A stretch of DNA of 64,000 nucleotides, from positions 149,001 to 213,000 of the forward strand of contig NZ_CP029552.1 of assembly GCF_003173775.1 (NCBI RefSeq). The letters run 5' to 3'. How positions within the stretch are numbered: the stretch's first letter is position 1; every line of letters begins with the position of its first letter. Source of the DNA: Methylobacterium sp. 17Sr1-1. Its GTDB lineage: Bacteria > Pseudomonadota > Alphaproteobacteria > Rhizobiales > Beijerinckiaceae. Of this stretch, positions 54,280 through 62,738 are shown piece by piece. The notes beneath the pieces are model-generated. The model searched no databases. It was not told the origin of the DNA and saw only the letters and a program-made list of their open reading frames with translations. A program made the translations under genes and the position numbers.

Positions 54280-54447
54280 ATGACCGACGACCGCACGCCG
54301 GATCCGAAGCCCGGCGAAGGGCTTGCCAACGACAGCCTCGGGGCGAGCCGCCGTCCCGCCGGCGCCGGCCCCGCGGGCGAGACGAAGCCCGCCGCCGGCA
54401 CGCCCCAGGGCGGCCGGCCCGCCGACGAGCAGGTGCCGCGGGAGTGA
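54280..54447 (+). CDS. small hydrophilic protein, unknown
   Basis: This 55-residue protein is not recognised. It is very hydrophilic, rich in Pro, Gly, Ala, Asp and Arg (MTDDRTPDPKPGEGLANDSL), and likely disordered. ATG 54280 follows GGAGACA. A variant EcfG promoter lies just ahead. Small disordered proteins of this kind are often stress-induced, but that is inference. Confidence 0.5.
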   Translation: MTDDRTPDPKPGEGLANDSLGASRRPAGAGPAGETKPAAGTPQGGRPADEQVPRE

Positions 54448-54537
54448 CGATCCACGAGAGTGTCACTGCCGCGTGACACGGGGCGCCCGACCCGCTACTC
54501 GCGACGTCAAGGTTCCTCGATCTCACGGCACCCGACC

Positions 54538-55473
54538 ATGGCCCGACGTCCCCTGCGCATCGGCACCCGCGGCAGCCCGATGGCGCTCGCCCAGACCGGG
54601 ATGGTGCGCGATCGCATCGCGGCCGCGCATCCCGACCTCGCCGAGCCCGGCGCGATGGAGCTCGTCGTCGTCACCACGGTGGCCGACAAGGTGCTCGACC
54701 GGCCGCTCTCCGAGATCGGCGGCAAGGGCCTGTTCACCAAGGAGCTGGAACAGGCGCTCCTCGCCGACGAGGTCGACATCGCCGTCCACTCGATGAAGGA
54801 CGTCGAGACCTGGCTGCCGGACGGCCTCGTCATCGCCTGCATCCTGGAGCGGGACGATCCCCGCGACGCCTTCCTGTCGCCGCACGCGCAGCGGCTGGCC
54901 GATCTCGCGCCGGGCAGCCGGGTCGGCACCTCGTCCCTGCGCCGTGGCGCCCAGGTGCTCATGCGCCGGCCCGACCTCACGATCGTGCCGTTGCGCGGCA
55001 ACGCCAACACCCGGATGAAGCGGCTGCAGGAGGGCGCCTGCGACGCCACCCTGCTCGCCATCGCGGGGCTCGAGCGCCTCGGCCTCGCTGACCGGGCGCA
55101 GGAGATCCTGCCGGTGAGCGAGATGCTGCCGGCGGTGGCGCAGGGCGCCCTCGGCATCGAGTGCCGGGCCGGCGACACCGATGTGATCGCGCGCCTCCAG
55201 GCCGTCGCCTGCCCCCGCACCACCATCGCGGTCGGGGCCGAGCGGGCGCTCCTGGAAGAACTCGACGGCTCCTGCCGCACCCCGATCGCGGCGCTCGCCC
55301 AGATCGACGGCGACCGGCTCACCCTCGACGGGCTGCTGTTCCTGCCCGACGGCAGCGCCCACTGGGCCACCCACCGCAGCGGCCTCGCCGCGGACGCCCT
55401 GACGATCGGGCGCGAGGCGGGGGCGGAGCTGAAGGCGAAGGCGGGCGAAACCTACCGGGCGAAGCTGCAGTAG
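54538..55473 (+). CDS. hemC: hydroxymethylbilane synthase (porphobilinogen deaminase)
   Basis: This 311-residue enzyme joins four porphobilinogen units into hydroxymethylbilane in heme and cobalamin synthesis. The start RPLRIGTRGSPMALAQT, ADKVLDRPLSEIGGKGLFTK, VDIAVHSMKDVETWLP, the Arg-rich GTSSLRRGAQ and NANTRMKRLQEG, and the dipyrromethane cofactor Cys in LDGSCRTPIAAL are all intact. ATG 54538 was chosen because family proteins start just before this point. It is a single gene. Confidence 0.96.
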   Translation: MARRPLRIGTRGSPMALAQTGMVRDRIAAAHPDLAEPGAMELVVVTTVADKVLDRPLSEIGGKGLFTKELEQALLADEVDIAVHSMKDVETWLPDGLVIACILERDDPRDAFLSPHAQRLADLAPGSRVGTSSLRRGAQVLMRRPDLTIVPLRGNANTRMKRLQEGACDATLLAIAGLERLGLADRAQEILPVSEMLPAVAQGALGIECRAGDTDVIARLQAVACPRTTIAVGAERALLEELDGSCRTPIAALAQIDGDRLTLDGLLFLPDGSAHWATHRSGLAADALTIGREAGAELKAKAGETYRAKLQ

Positions 55474-56028
55474 CGGGCCGCTCGCGGCGACCCCGCCGCC
55501 CTGCCGCTTGATCGCGTAGGAGGCCGCATCGGCCCGCCGGACCAAGTCCTCGAGACCGGCCGTGCGCGACGGCGCGCACGCGAACCCCAGGCTCAGGCCG
55601 ACGCTGACCGTCTCGGGCCCGAGGCGATAGGGCGCGCTGAGGGCGTGGAGGATGCGGCGGGCGGGGACCTCCGCCTCCTCCGGGTGGCGCACGCCGGACT
55701 GGAGCACCACGAAATCGTCCCAGCCCGTCCGGGCCGCCAGGGCGGAGGCCCCACGCGCCCACGCAGGCGTGCGCCGAGCTCCGCCACGTGTCCGATCCCG
55801 TTTCCGCTCGTGACGGAAGCACGGGATCCATGAAGAATCGACAATAATCCGGCGTGTCGCGCCCATTTCTCCCATTCCATCCCTACGTCAGGTGGATGGA
55901 ATAACTCGCGCGACGAGGTGATACTCTGGGGTACTAGCCCCCTCGTACCGCCACCGGACGCGACGCCGGATCTTTGATGTTGCCGCGTTTCCTGCGGCGA
56001 GCCGGTCTCCGCTTCGGCGGACAACGCG
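55474..56028. other. hemC-pncB gap with a gene remnant
   Basis: This 555-bp gap between convergent genes holds a leftward remnant of a GGDEF gene (about 55489-55840). The rest, 55840-56028, is lower in GC (for example 55860-55990) and shows no gene or clear signal. Confidence 0.5.
55489..55840 (-). pseudogene. GGDEF domain remnant
   Basis: On the minus strand 55489-55740 reads ARTGWDDFVVLQSG, VPARRILHALSAPYRLGPET, VSVGLSLGFACAPSRTAGLE and DLVRRADAASYAIKRQGGG. This aligns with the second half of a GGDEF domain (RLGGDEF...SIGIA...LLRKADTALY), with the motif decayed to GWDDF. The preceding part (HVAELGARLR) is in another frame, so there is at least one frameshift and no start or N-terminal half. 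It is a decayed diguanylate cyclase gene. Confidence 0.6.
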
Positions 56029-57321
56029 CTAAACCAGGACCGGCACCGCCTGCTGGGTGCCCACCCCGAACACCCGCTTGTAGCGCTCGACCTCCTCCTC
56101 CGGCCCCAGCGCCTTGGTGGGGTTGTCGGAGAGCTTCACGGTGGCGTGGCCGTTGGCCGAGATCACCTTGCAGACGATCGAGATCGGATCGAGGCGGCCG
56201 TCCGGCGCCAGCCCGCGGAAATCGTTGGTGAGCAGCGTGCCCCAGCCGTAGCCGATGCGCAGGCGGCCGTGGAAGTGGCGGTGGATCCGCTCGATCACGT
56301 CGACGTCGAGCCCGTCGGAGAAGATCGCCAGCTTCTCCCGCGGGTTGCGCCCGTGCCGGGTCCACCAGCGGATCGCCTCCTCGCCGCCCTCGATCGGGTC
56401 CTTCGAATCGATGCGGATGCCGGTCCAGTCGGCCATCCAGGCGGGGCCGCGCTCGAGGAAGCCGGTGGTGCCGTAGGTGTCGGGCAGGATCACCAGGAGA
56501 TTGCCGGCATAGTCCCGCTGCCAGTCGGCGAGCACCAGGTAGGGCGCACGGGCGAGATCCTCCTCGGTCTCGGCCAGCGCCGCGTAGACCATCGGCAATT
56601 CGTGCGCGTTGGTGCCCACCGCCTCGATGTCGTGGCGCAACGCGATCAGGCAGTTCGAGGTGCCGAGGAAGCTGTTGCCCAATCCCTCGATCATCGCCTC
56701 GACGCACCAGTCCTGCCACAGGAAGCCGTGGCGGCGCCGCGTGCCGAAATCGGCGATCGAGAGGCCGGGCATGGTCTTGAGCCGCTCGATCTTCTCCCAG
56801 ATCCGCGTCATCGCGCGGGCGTAGAGCACCTGGAGCTCGAACTTGCCCATGCCCTTCAGCACGCCGCGCGAGCGCAGCTCGTTGAGGATGGCCAGCGCCG
56901 GCACCTCCCACATCGTGGTCTCGATCCACGGGCCGTGGAAGGTGAGCACGTACTGCCCGTCCTGCTTCTCCAGCAGGTAGTCGGGGAAGCGGAAGTTCTC
57001 GAGCCAGTCCATGAAATCCGGCGAGAACATCTGCCGGCGGCCGTAGAAGGTGTTGCCGCGCAGCCAGGTCGATTCGCCCCGGGTGAGGCGCAGCGACCGG
57101 CAATGGTCGAGCTGCTCGCGCAGCTCGCCGGGGTCGATCAGGTCGGCGAGCCGCACCCGGCTGGTGCGGTTCTGGATGCCGAAGGTGACCGAGACGTTCC
57201 GGTGACGCCGGAAGATCGTCTGGGCCATCAGGAGCTTGTAGAAATCCGTGTCGAGCACGGAGCGGATGATCGGGTCGATCTTCCAGGTGTGGTTGTAGAC
57301 CCTGGTCGCGAGATCGAGCAT
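56029..57321 (-). CDS. pncB: nicotinate phosphoribosyltransferase
   Basis: This 430-residue enzyme forms nicotinate mononucleotide in NAD salvage. The N-terminal [20 protein letters not shown], the catalytic region [18 protein letters not shown] with the phosphorylatable His, [20 protein letters not shown], and the phosphate-binding [12 protein letters not shown] and [15 protein letters not shown] are all intact. It has full length. It faces hemC across the GGDEF remnant. Confidence 0.96.
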   Translation of the reverse strand: MLDLATRVYNHTWKIDPIIRSVLDTDFYKLLMAQTIFRRHRNVSVTFGIQNRTSRVRLADLIDPGELREQLDHCRSLRLTRGESTWLRGNTFYGRRQMFSPDFMDWLENFRFPDYLLEKQDGQYVLTFHGPWIETTMWEVPALAILNELRSRGVLKGMGKFELQVLYARAMTRIWEKIERLKTMPGLSIADFGTRRRHGFLWQDWCVEAMIEGLGNSFLGTSNCLIALRHDIEAVGTNAHELPMVYAALAETEEDLARAPYLVLADWQRDYAGNLLVILPDTYGTTGFLERGPAWMADWTGIRIDSKDPIEGGEEAIRWWTRHGRNPREKLAIFSDGLDVDVIERIHRHFHGRLRIGYGWGTLLTNDFRGLAPDGRLDPISIVCKVISANGHATVKLSDNPTKALGPEEEVERYKRVFGVGTQQAVPVLV

Positions 57322-57471
57322 CGCCCGTGCCTGCCTGCGTCAGGACCGCCTCCTGCGGGCGGCCGAACCGTCGCCCCTCGGGCGGGGCAACGGAGGGTGC
57401 GCAGCCGGCACGGTTCAGGCCGCCGAGTCAAGCATCAAGCTCGACCGCCGGCCCTGTCCTGGGCGCAACCG

Positions 57472-57981
57472 TCAGCGCGCGCCGAGGTCGACCGCCTTCT
57501 TCTCGGTCTTCGGCGACTCGCCGGTCACCGCCGCCTTCACGTAGCCGTAGAGGTGCAGCATCGTCGAGTTCGGGCTGTCCCAGTACTCTCCCTTCTCGGG
57601 ATGGACGCGGATCAGCGCGATCGACGGGTCGTCCTTGCCGCCCGGGAACCAGGTCTTCAGGCTCTCGCTCCACTTGGCGTCGATCTGCGCCTTGTCGCGG
57701 ACGATCTCGGCCTTGCCCGAGACCGAGACGTAGTTCTGGCTCGACGGATCGGAATACGACAGGTTGACCTGGTTGTCGCGGCTGATCTCGCCCGCCACCG
57801 GCGCGTCGTGCTTGACGAAGAACCACAGGTCGCCGGCCTCGTCCGCGTCCTGGTTCCACATCGGACGGCTGCGAAGCTGGCCGTCGGAATCGGCCGTGGT
57901 CATCATCGCGATCTTCACGTCCTTGATCATCGCGAAGAGCTTCTTAGCGCCCTCGTGGTCGCGGTGGCTGCCCTGGTGCAT
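57472..57981 (-). CDS. pyridoxamine 5'-phosphate oxidase family (general stress protein 26-like)
   Basis: This 169-residue protein has a flavin-binding split barrel: LFAMIKDVKIAMMTTADSDG, LRSRPMWNQDADEAGDLWFF and NQVNLSYSDPSSQNYVSVSG, then IALIRVHPEKGEYWDSPNST. It matches the GSP26 group rather than true pyridoxamine oxidase. It would bind FMN or a related flavin. ATG 57981 follows GGGAG. A variant EcfG promoter lies upstream, in keeping with stress control. Confidence 0.85.
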   Translation of the reverse strand: MHQGSHRDHEGAKKLFAMIKDVKIAMMTTADSDGQLRSRPMWNQDADEAGDLWFFVKHDAPVAGEISRDNQVNLSYSDPSSQNYVSVSGKAEIVRDKAQIDAKWSESLKTWFPGGKDDPSIALIRVHPEKGEYWDSPNSTMLHLYGYVKAAVTGESPKTEKKAVDLGAR

Positions 57982-58036
57982 CTCGATCTCCCGTAACGGC
58001 GTGACGAGCGGGCAGGCCCGCTCGAAGCTGCACGTC

Positions 58037-58061
58037 AACGGACGATGCCGGCTTTGGTTTC
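58037..58061 (-). promoter_or_regulatory. variant EcfG-type promoter for the GSP26-like gene
   Basis: On the minus strand, GAAAC (58061-58057) and CGTT (58040-58037) are separated by 16 bases. The -35 differs from GGAAC by one base. The -10 box ends 55 bases before ATG 57981. Confidence 0.4.
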
Positions 58062-58220
58062 GGGTCCCGGCGCGCGAAACTCGGCCGTGAAATCGCCCGC
58101 AGCCGGCTCGCCGGGACGGGGCGACGCGCCTATCTGTGCGGCCAGGACGGCGCGGACGCGCCGGTCTGAACGGCCAAGACGGCGCGGACGGGCCGCGATG
58201 GCGGGACGGAGAGACCCCCG

Positions 58221-58430
58221 ATGAAGATCAGCGCGCGCAACCAGCTCGACGGCAAGGTCGTCGAGGTGAAGAAGGGCGCCACCACCGCCCATGTCCGGGT
58301 CGAGCTCGCCGGCGGGCAGGTCGTCACCGCGGCGATCACCAACGAATCCGCCGACGAGCTGGGGCTGGCCCCCGGCAAGACCGTGAAGGCGGTGATCAAG
58401 TCCAGCGACGTGATGATCGCGACGGATTGA
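58221..58430 (+). CDS. Mop domain molybdopterin/molybdate-binding protein
   Basis: This 69-residue single Mop/TOBE domain reads MKISARNQLDGKVVEVKKGA, TTAHVRVELAGGQVVTAAIT and LGLAPGKTVKAVIKSSDVMI, the molbindin pattern. Such proteins form hexamers that store molybdate or tungstate in the cytoplasm. GGAGAGA precedes ATG 58221. It lies directly upstream of an ABC importer, separated by a palindromic repeat, and belongs with the molybdenum genes that follow. Confidence 0.9.
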   Translation: MKISARNQLDGKVVEVKKGATTAHVRVELAGGQVVTAAITNESADELGLAPGKTVKAVIKSSDVMIATD

Positions 58431-58481
58431 GAATCCGTTCGATCGGTCGTGTCGATGGATCCGGCCCGGAAATCGACATCT

Positions 58482-58530
58482 CTCCACGTCATCCCGGGTT
58501 CCGCTTCCGCGGCCCCGGGATGACGTGGAG
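58482..58530. repeat. 17-bp-arm palindrome, copy 2
   Basis: Perfect arms CTCCACGTCATCCCGGG / CCCGGGATGACGTGGAG with a GC-rich loop of 15 bases. This is the same family as 28835-28881 (consensus CTCCRCGTCATYCCGGG). It sits between the Mop gene and the ABC operon and may reduce read-through. Confidence 0.75.
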
Positions 58531-58631
58531 GGTTGCAAACCAGTCCGCCCACTCGAACCAGCTTTCAGGGTAAGGTTGCGGGTGGAATGACATCCACGGT
58601 TTCAGGCGAACGGGCCTCGAGCGCTTCTGCG

Positions 58632-59651
58632 ATGCTTGACCGGCGTTCTCTCCTGATCGGATCGACAGCCCTCGCGCTGGCGGGCCCTGCGCGCGCGGCC
58701 GATCCCCTGCGGGACGATGCCGGCCGGGCCCTCGACGCGCTCCGCACCCCCGTCGCCCGGGTGTTTCCCGCCGGTCCCCCGGCGGCGATCCTGCTCTACA
58801 CCCTGGCGCCGGACCTGCTGCTCGGCTGGCCGCGGGCGATCCGCCCGGCGGAGAAGCCCTATCTCCTGCCGCAGGCCGCCGACCTGCCCGAGGTCGGCCG
58901 GCTCACCGGGCGCGGCAACACCGCCAACCTCGAAGCGGTGCTGGCCGTAAAGCCCGGCCTGATCCTCGACGTCGGCTCGACCGCCGAGACCTACCGGTCG
59001 CTCGCCGACCGGGTGCAGAGCCAGACCGGCATCCCCTACGCGCTCCTCGACGGGCGGCTCGAATCGGCGCCCGCCACCTATCGCAGCCTCGGCCGCCTGA
59101 TCGGGCGCGACGCCGAACCTCTGGCGATCCTGGCCGAGCGGACGCTCGCGACGATGCGCGCGCGCGTCGCCGCGGTGCCGGAGGGCGAGCGCCCCCGGGT
59201 CTACCTCGCCCGCGGGCCCCGCGGCCTCGAGACCGCCCGGGCGGGCTCGATCAACGTCGAGGCGCTGGCGCTCATGGGCGCCGTCAACGTCGCGGGCCCC
59301 GGCGGCAGCCTGGCCCAGGTCTCGCCCGAGGACGTGGTGGCCTGGGCGCCCGAGGTGATCGTCGCCCTCGATCCCGCCTTCGCGGCGGCGGCGCGGCAGG
59401 ATCCCCTCTGGCAGGCGACGCCGGCTCTGCGAACGAATCGCCTGCATGTCAGCCCGTCGCTTCCCTTCGGCTGGGTCGATTTCCCGCCCTCGGTCAACCG
59501 GCTGCTGGGCCTGTGGTGGCTGGGGAAAATCCTCTACCCGGCGCAATTCCCGGAGGACATCCGGGCGGTCGCCCGCGATCTCTCGGGGCAGCTCTACCAC
59601 GTGGTGCCGGACGACCCGGCTCTCGACCGCCTGCTGGCGGGAACTCCATGA
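58632..59651 (+). CDS. periplasmic binding protein of a BtuF/FecB-type ABC importer
   Basis: This 339-residue exported protein has signal peptide MLDRRSLLIGSTALALAGPARA and the single-helix-backbone fold of class III binding proteins (Peripla_BP_2): ADLPEVGRLTGRGNTANLEA, VLAVKPGLILDVGSTAETYR, DVVAWAPEVIVALDPAF. Ligands for the class include iron-siderophores, heme, cobalamin, molybdate and tungstate. ATG 58587 is an alternative start that would lengthen the n-region. The gene overlaps the permease gene by 4 bp (ATGA). Confidence 0.82.
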   Translation: MLDRRSLLIGSTALALAGPARAADPLRDDAGRALDALRTPVARVFPAGPPAAILLYTLAPDLLLGWPRAIRPAEKPYLLPQAADLPEVGRLTGRGNTANLEAVLAVKPGLILDVGSTAETYRSLADRVQSQTGIPYALLDGRLESAPATYRSLGRLIGRDAEPLAILAERTLATMRARVAAVPEGERPRVYLARGPRGLETARAGSINVEALALMGAVNVAGPGGSLAQVSPEDVVAWAPEVIVALDPAFAAAARQDPLWQATPALRTNRLHVSPSLPFGWVDFPPSVNRLLGLWWLGKILYPAQFPEDIRAVARDLSGQLYHVVPDDPALDRLLAGTP

Positions 59652-60697
59652 GCGGCACCGCGCAGGTTGTCGCCCTGTTGGGCGCTCGGGCCGCGCGACT
59701 CGGCGGGCCCTGGCTCGCGCTCCTCGCCCTGGTGCTCGCCGCCGCCCTCGCCTTCGGGGTCGGTCGCTACCCGGTCTCGCTCCTCGACGTCGCCCGGGTC
59801 CTCGTCGGCCGCCTCGCCGGCCACGCGCCGGACGTGGCGCCGGCGGTCGAGGCGGTGGTCCTGCAGATCCGCGGCCCCCGCATCGCCGCCGCGATCCTGA
59901 TCGGCGCCGCCCTGTCGGTCGCCGGCACCGCCTTCCAGGGCCTGTTTCGCAATCCCCTGGTCTCGCCCGACATCCTCGGCGCCTCGTCCGGGGCGGCTCT
60001 TGGTGCCGTCCTCGGCATCTGGCTCTCCCTCGGGGTGCTGGCGATCGAGGGCCTCGCCTTCGCGGGCGGGCTCGCGGCGGTGGCCTGCGTCTACGCGCTC
60101 GGCGCCGCCCTGTCGGGGCGCGATCCGATCCTGGTGCTGGTGCTCGCCGGCATCGTCATCGGCTCGCTGCTCGGGGCCGGCGTCGGGCTGATCAAGTATC
60201 TCGCCGACCCCTACAACCAGTTGCCCGCGATGACCTTCTGGCTGCTGGGCAGCCTGTCGGGCGCGCACCCCTCCGACCTCCTGCCGCTCGCCGGACCGGT
60301 GGTCCTCGGCACCGGGCTCCTGCTCGCCTTGCGCTGGCGCCTCGACGTCCTGTCCCTGCCGGACGAGGAGGCGCGCTCGCTCGGCCTCGCCACTGGGGCG
60401 CTGCGCGTCGCGGTGGTGGCGGCCGCGACTCTCGTCACCGCGGCGAGCGTCGCCACGGCCGGCATCGTCGGCTGGATCGGGCTGGTGGTGCCCCACCTCG
60501 CCCGCTTCCTCGTCGGCCCCGGCTTCGGTCGGCTGATCCCGACGGCGGCGCTGCTGGGCGCCGGCACGCTGCTCACCATCGACACGCTGGCGCGGACGCT
60601 CGCCCCGGTCGAGGTGCCGCTCGGCATCCTCACCGCCTTCGTCGGCACGCCGATCTTCCTGTGGCTGCTCGCCCGGGCGGAGCGCGACTGGTCGTGA
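59648..60697 (+). CDS. FecCD-family ABC importer permease
   Basis: This 349-residue protein has about ten helices in the BtuC/FecCD pattern: LQIRGPRIAAAILIGAALSV, FQGLFRNPLVSPDILGASSG, VLVLAGIVIGSLLGAGVGLI, ATAGIVGWIGLVVPHLARFL (the G-x-x-x-G loop that contacts the ATPase) and EVPLGILTAFVGTPIFLWLL. It is translationally coupled on both sides, ATGA with the binding protein and GTGA with the ATPase. Confidence 0.9.
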   Translation: MSGTAQVVALLGARAARLGGPWLALLALVLAAALAFGVGRYPVSLLDVARVLVGRLAGHAPDVAPAVEAVVLQIRGPRIAAAILIGAALSVAGTAFQGLFRNPLVSPDILGASSGAALGAVLGIWLSLGVLAIEGLAFAGGLAAVACVYALGAALSGRDPILVLVLAGIVIGSLLGAGVGLIKYLADPYNQLPAMTFWLLGSLSGAHPSDLLPLAGPVVLGTGLLLALRWRLDVLSLPDEEARSLGLATGALRVAVVAAATLVTAASVATAGIVGWIGLVVPHLARFLVGPGFGRLIPTAALLGAGTLLTIDTLARTLAPVEVPLGILTAFVGTPIFLWLLARAERDWS

Positions 60698-61467
60698 CCC
60701 TGCTTCAAGCCGACGCCCTCGCCTTCGGCTATCCCGGCCGGGAGATCGGGCGCGGCCTCTCGCTGCGGGTCGCCCCCGGCGAGGCCCTGGCGCTGCTCGG
60801 ACCGAACGGCGGCGGCAAGACCACGCTCCTGAAGACCCTGCTCGGGCTGCTGCCGCCCTTACGCGGCACGATCCGGGTCGAGGGCCGGCCGCTCGGCGAC
60901 CTGACGGCCCGGGAGCGCGCACGGGCGATGGCCTACGTGCCGCAGGCCGGCGCCAGCGCCTTCGCGTTCACGGCCCGCGCCGTGGTGCTGATGGGGCGCA
61001 CCAGCCGCACCGGCCTGCTCTCCGCCCCCTCGCGCGCCGACCACGCGGCGGCGGAGAGCGCACTCGCCCGGATGGGCATCGCCCACCTCGCCGAGCGGCC
61101 GGTGACGCGGCTCTCGGGCGGGGAGCGCCAATTGGTGCTGGTCGCCCGGGCCCTCGCCCAGGAGCCGCGCATCGTGGTTCTCGACGAGCCGACCGCGAGC
61201 CTCGATTTCGGCAACCAGGGCCGGGTGATGGCCGAGATCCTGCGCCTGCGCGCCGACGGGCTCGGGCTCCTCTTCACCACCCACGACCCCAACCAGGCGG
61301 CCCGCTCCGCCGACCGGGCGCTCCTCCTGCGCGGCGGCGTGGTCCTGGCCGAGGGGCCGGTGGCGCAGGTACTGGACGCCGACGCCCTCGGCCGGCTCTA
61401 CGATGCGCCTGTCGAGGAGGTGCGGGATGGGCTGAGCGGCGCGCGGGCCTTCCTGCCGGGCGGCTGA
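60694..61467 (+). CDS. ABC importer ATP-binding protein
   Basis: This 257-residue ATPase has Walker A GPNGGGKTT, Q-loop YVPQAG, signature LSGGERQLV, Walker B IVVLDEP and the H-loop LFTTHDP. It starts at GTG 60694, whose last bases overlap the permease stop. It completes a BtuCDF-type importer. Genomic company (Mop protein before; MobA after) suggests molybdate or tungstate as cargo, as in the Haemophilus MolBCA importer, but iron complexes remain possible. Confidence 0.88.
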   Translation: MTLLQADALAFGYPGREIGRGLSLRVAPGEALALLGPNGGGKTTLLKTLLGLLPPLRGTIRVEGRPLGDLTARERARAMAYVPQAGASAFAFTARAVVLMGRTSRTGLLSAPSRADHAAAESALARMGIAHLAERPVTRLSGGERQLVLVARALAQEPRIVVLDEPTASLDFGNQGRVMAEILRLRADGLGLLFTTHDPNQAARSADRALLLRGGVVLAEGPVAQVLDADALGRLYDAPVEEVRDGLSGARAFLPGG

Positions 61468-61598
61468 GAGCATGCGGGCGAGGAGGTCTGCATCCCGCGC
61501 TGCCCCCCGACCGATGGCCGTCCCCGCCGCGCTGGCGTTTCCCGGCGCAGGGGTTACATGACCGGAAGCGAACGAGTGGCGGACAGGAGCGAGACGAC

Positions 61599-62738
61599 GT
61601 GGCGATCACCCGGGACGACGTGCTGAAGGCGCTCGCGGGCGTGACGGTCGATGCGGCGGGGACCAGCCTGCCGGCCTCCGGCCGCCTGTCCGAGATCGTC
61701 ATCGATCCTTCCGGCCGGGTGGTGTTCTCGATCGGCATCGCGCCGCCGGAGGCGAAGGCCTTCGAGGCGGTGCGGCAGGCGGCCGAGATCGCGGTGCTGA
61801 AGGTGCCCGGCGTCAAGGCGGCGCTGGCGAGCCTCACCGGCGAGCGCGGACCCGGCGCGGGGTCCGCGCCGCGTCCCGCCGCGCCCGGGCCCCAAGGCGG
61901 CGCTCAGGGCGGTCCCCGGCCCGGCCCGGCCCTGCCGGGGGTGCGCCACATCGTGGCGGTGGCCTCGGGCAAGGGCGGCGTCGGCAAGTCGACCACCGCC
62001 TGCAACCTCGCCCTGGCGCTCCGGGCGCAAGGCCTCAAGGTCGGCCTGCTCGACGCCGACATCTACGGCCCCTCGGTCCCGAAACTCTTCGGCCTCGACC
62101 GCAAGCCGGAGACGATCAACACGCCGCAGGGCCAGCGCATCGTGCCGCTCAACGGCTACGGCCTCGCGGTGATGTCGATCGGCTTCCTGATCTCCGCCGA
62201 CACGGCGATGATCTGGCGCGGCCCGATGGTGCAATCGGCCCTGACCCAGCTCCTGCGCGAGGTCGCCTGGGGCGAGCTCGACGTGCTCGTCGTCGACATG
62301 CCCCCCGGCACCGGCGACGCGCAGCTGACGCTGGCGCAGGGAACGCCGCTCGCCGGCGCGGTGATCGTCTCGACGCCGCAGGACCTCGCGCTGATCGACG
62401 CGCGGCGCGCCGTGACGATGTTCCGCCGGGTCGAGGTGCCGATCCTCGGCGTGGTCGAGAACATGGCGACCTTCGTCTGCCCGCATTGCGGCGGCACCTC
62501 GCACATCTTCGGCCATGGCGGCGCCCGCCAGGAGGCCGAGACCCTCGGCGTGCCGTTCCTCGGCGAGGTACCGCTCAACATGACGATCCGCGAATCCTCC
62601 GATTCCGGCCGTCCCGTGGTGGCGGTCGATCCCGACGGGCCGCAGGCCGCCGCCTACCGGGCGATCGCCGCCGGCCTCTGGGCCAACATCAGCGGCGGCG
62701 CCGGCCCGCGCCCGGCGCCCCGGATCGTGATCGAGTGA
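61599..62738 (+). CDS. Mrp/ApbC iron-sulfur cluster carrier ATPase
   Basis: This 379-residue protein has an N-terminal MIP18-like domain (ITRDDVLKALAGVTVDAAGT), a Pro/Gly linker, and a ParA-type ATPase: P-loop SGKGGVGKSTT, LLDADIYGPSVPKLFGL, and CPHCGG, the C-x-x-C that holds a bridging 4Fe-4S cluster. It starts at GTG 61599 after GGAG. Four bases overlap the mobA gene. It would supply clusters to apo-enzymes, possibly Mo/W enzymes. Confidence 0.9.
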   Translation: MAITRDDVLKALAGVTVDAAGTSLPASGRLSEIVIDPSGRVVFSIGIAPPEAKAFEAVRQAAEIAVLKVPGVKAALASLTGERGPGAGSAPRPAAPGPQGGAQGGPRPGPALPGVRHIVAVASGKGGVGKSTTACNLALALRAQGLKVGLLDADIYGPSVPKLFGLDRKPETINTPQGQRIVPLNGYGLAVMSIGFLISADTAMIWRGPMVQSALTQLLREVAWGELDVLVVDMPPGTGDAQLTLAQGTPLAGAVIVSTPQDLALIDARRAVTMFRRVEVPILGVVENMATFVCPHCGGTSHIFGHGGARQEAETLGVPFLGEVPLNMTIRESSDSGRPVVAVDPDGPQAAAYRAIAAGLWANISGGAGPRPAPRIVIE

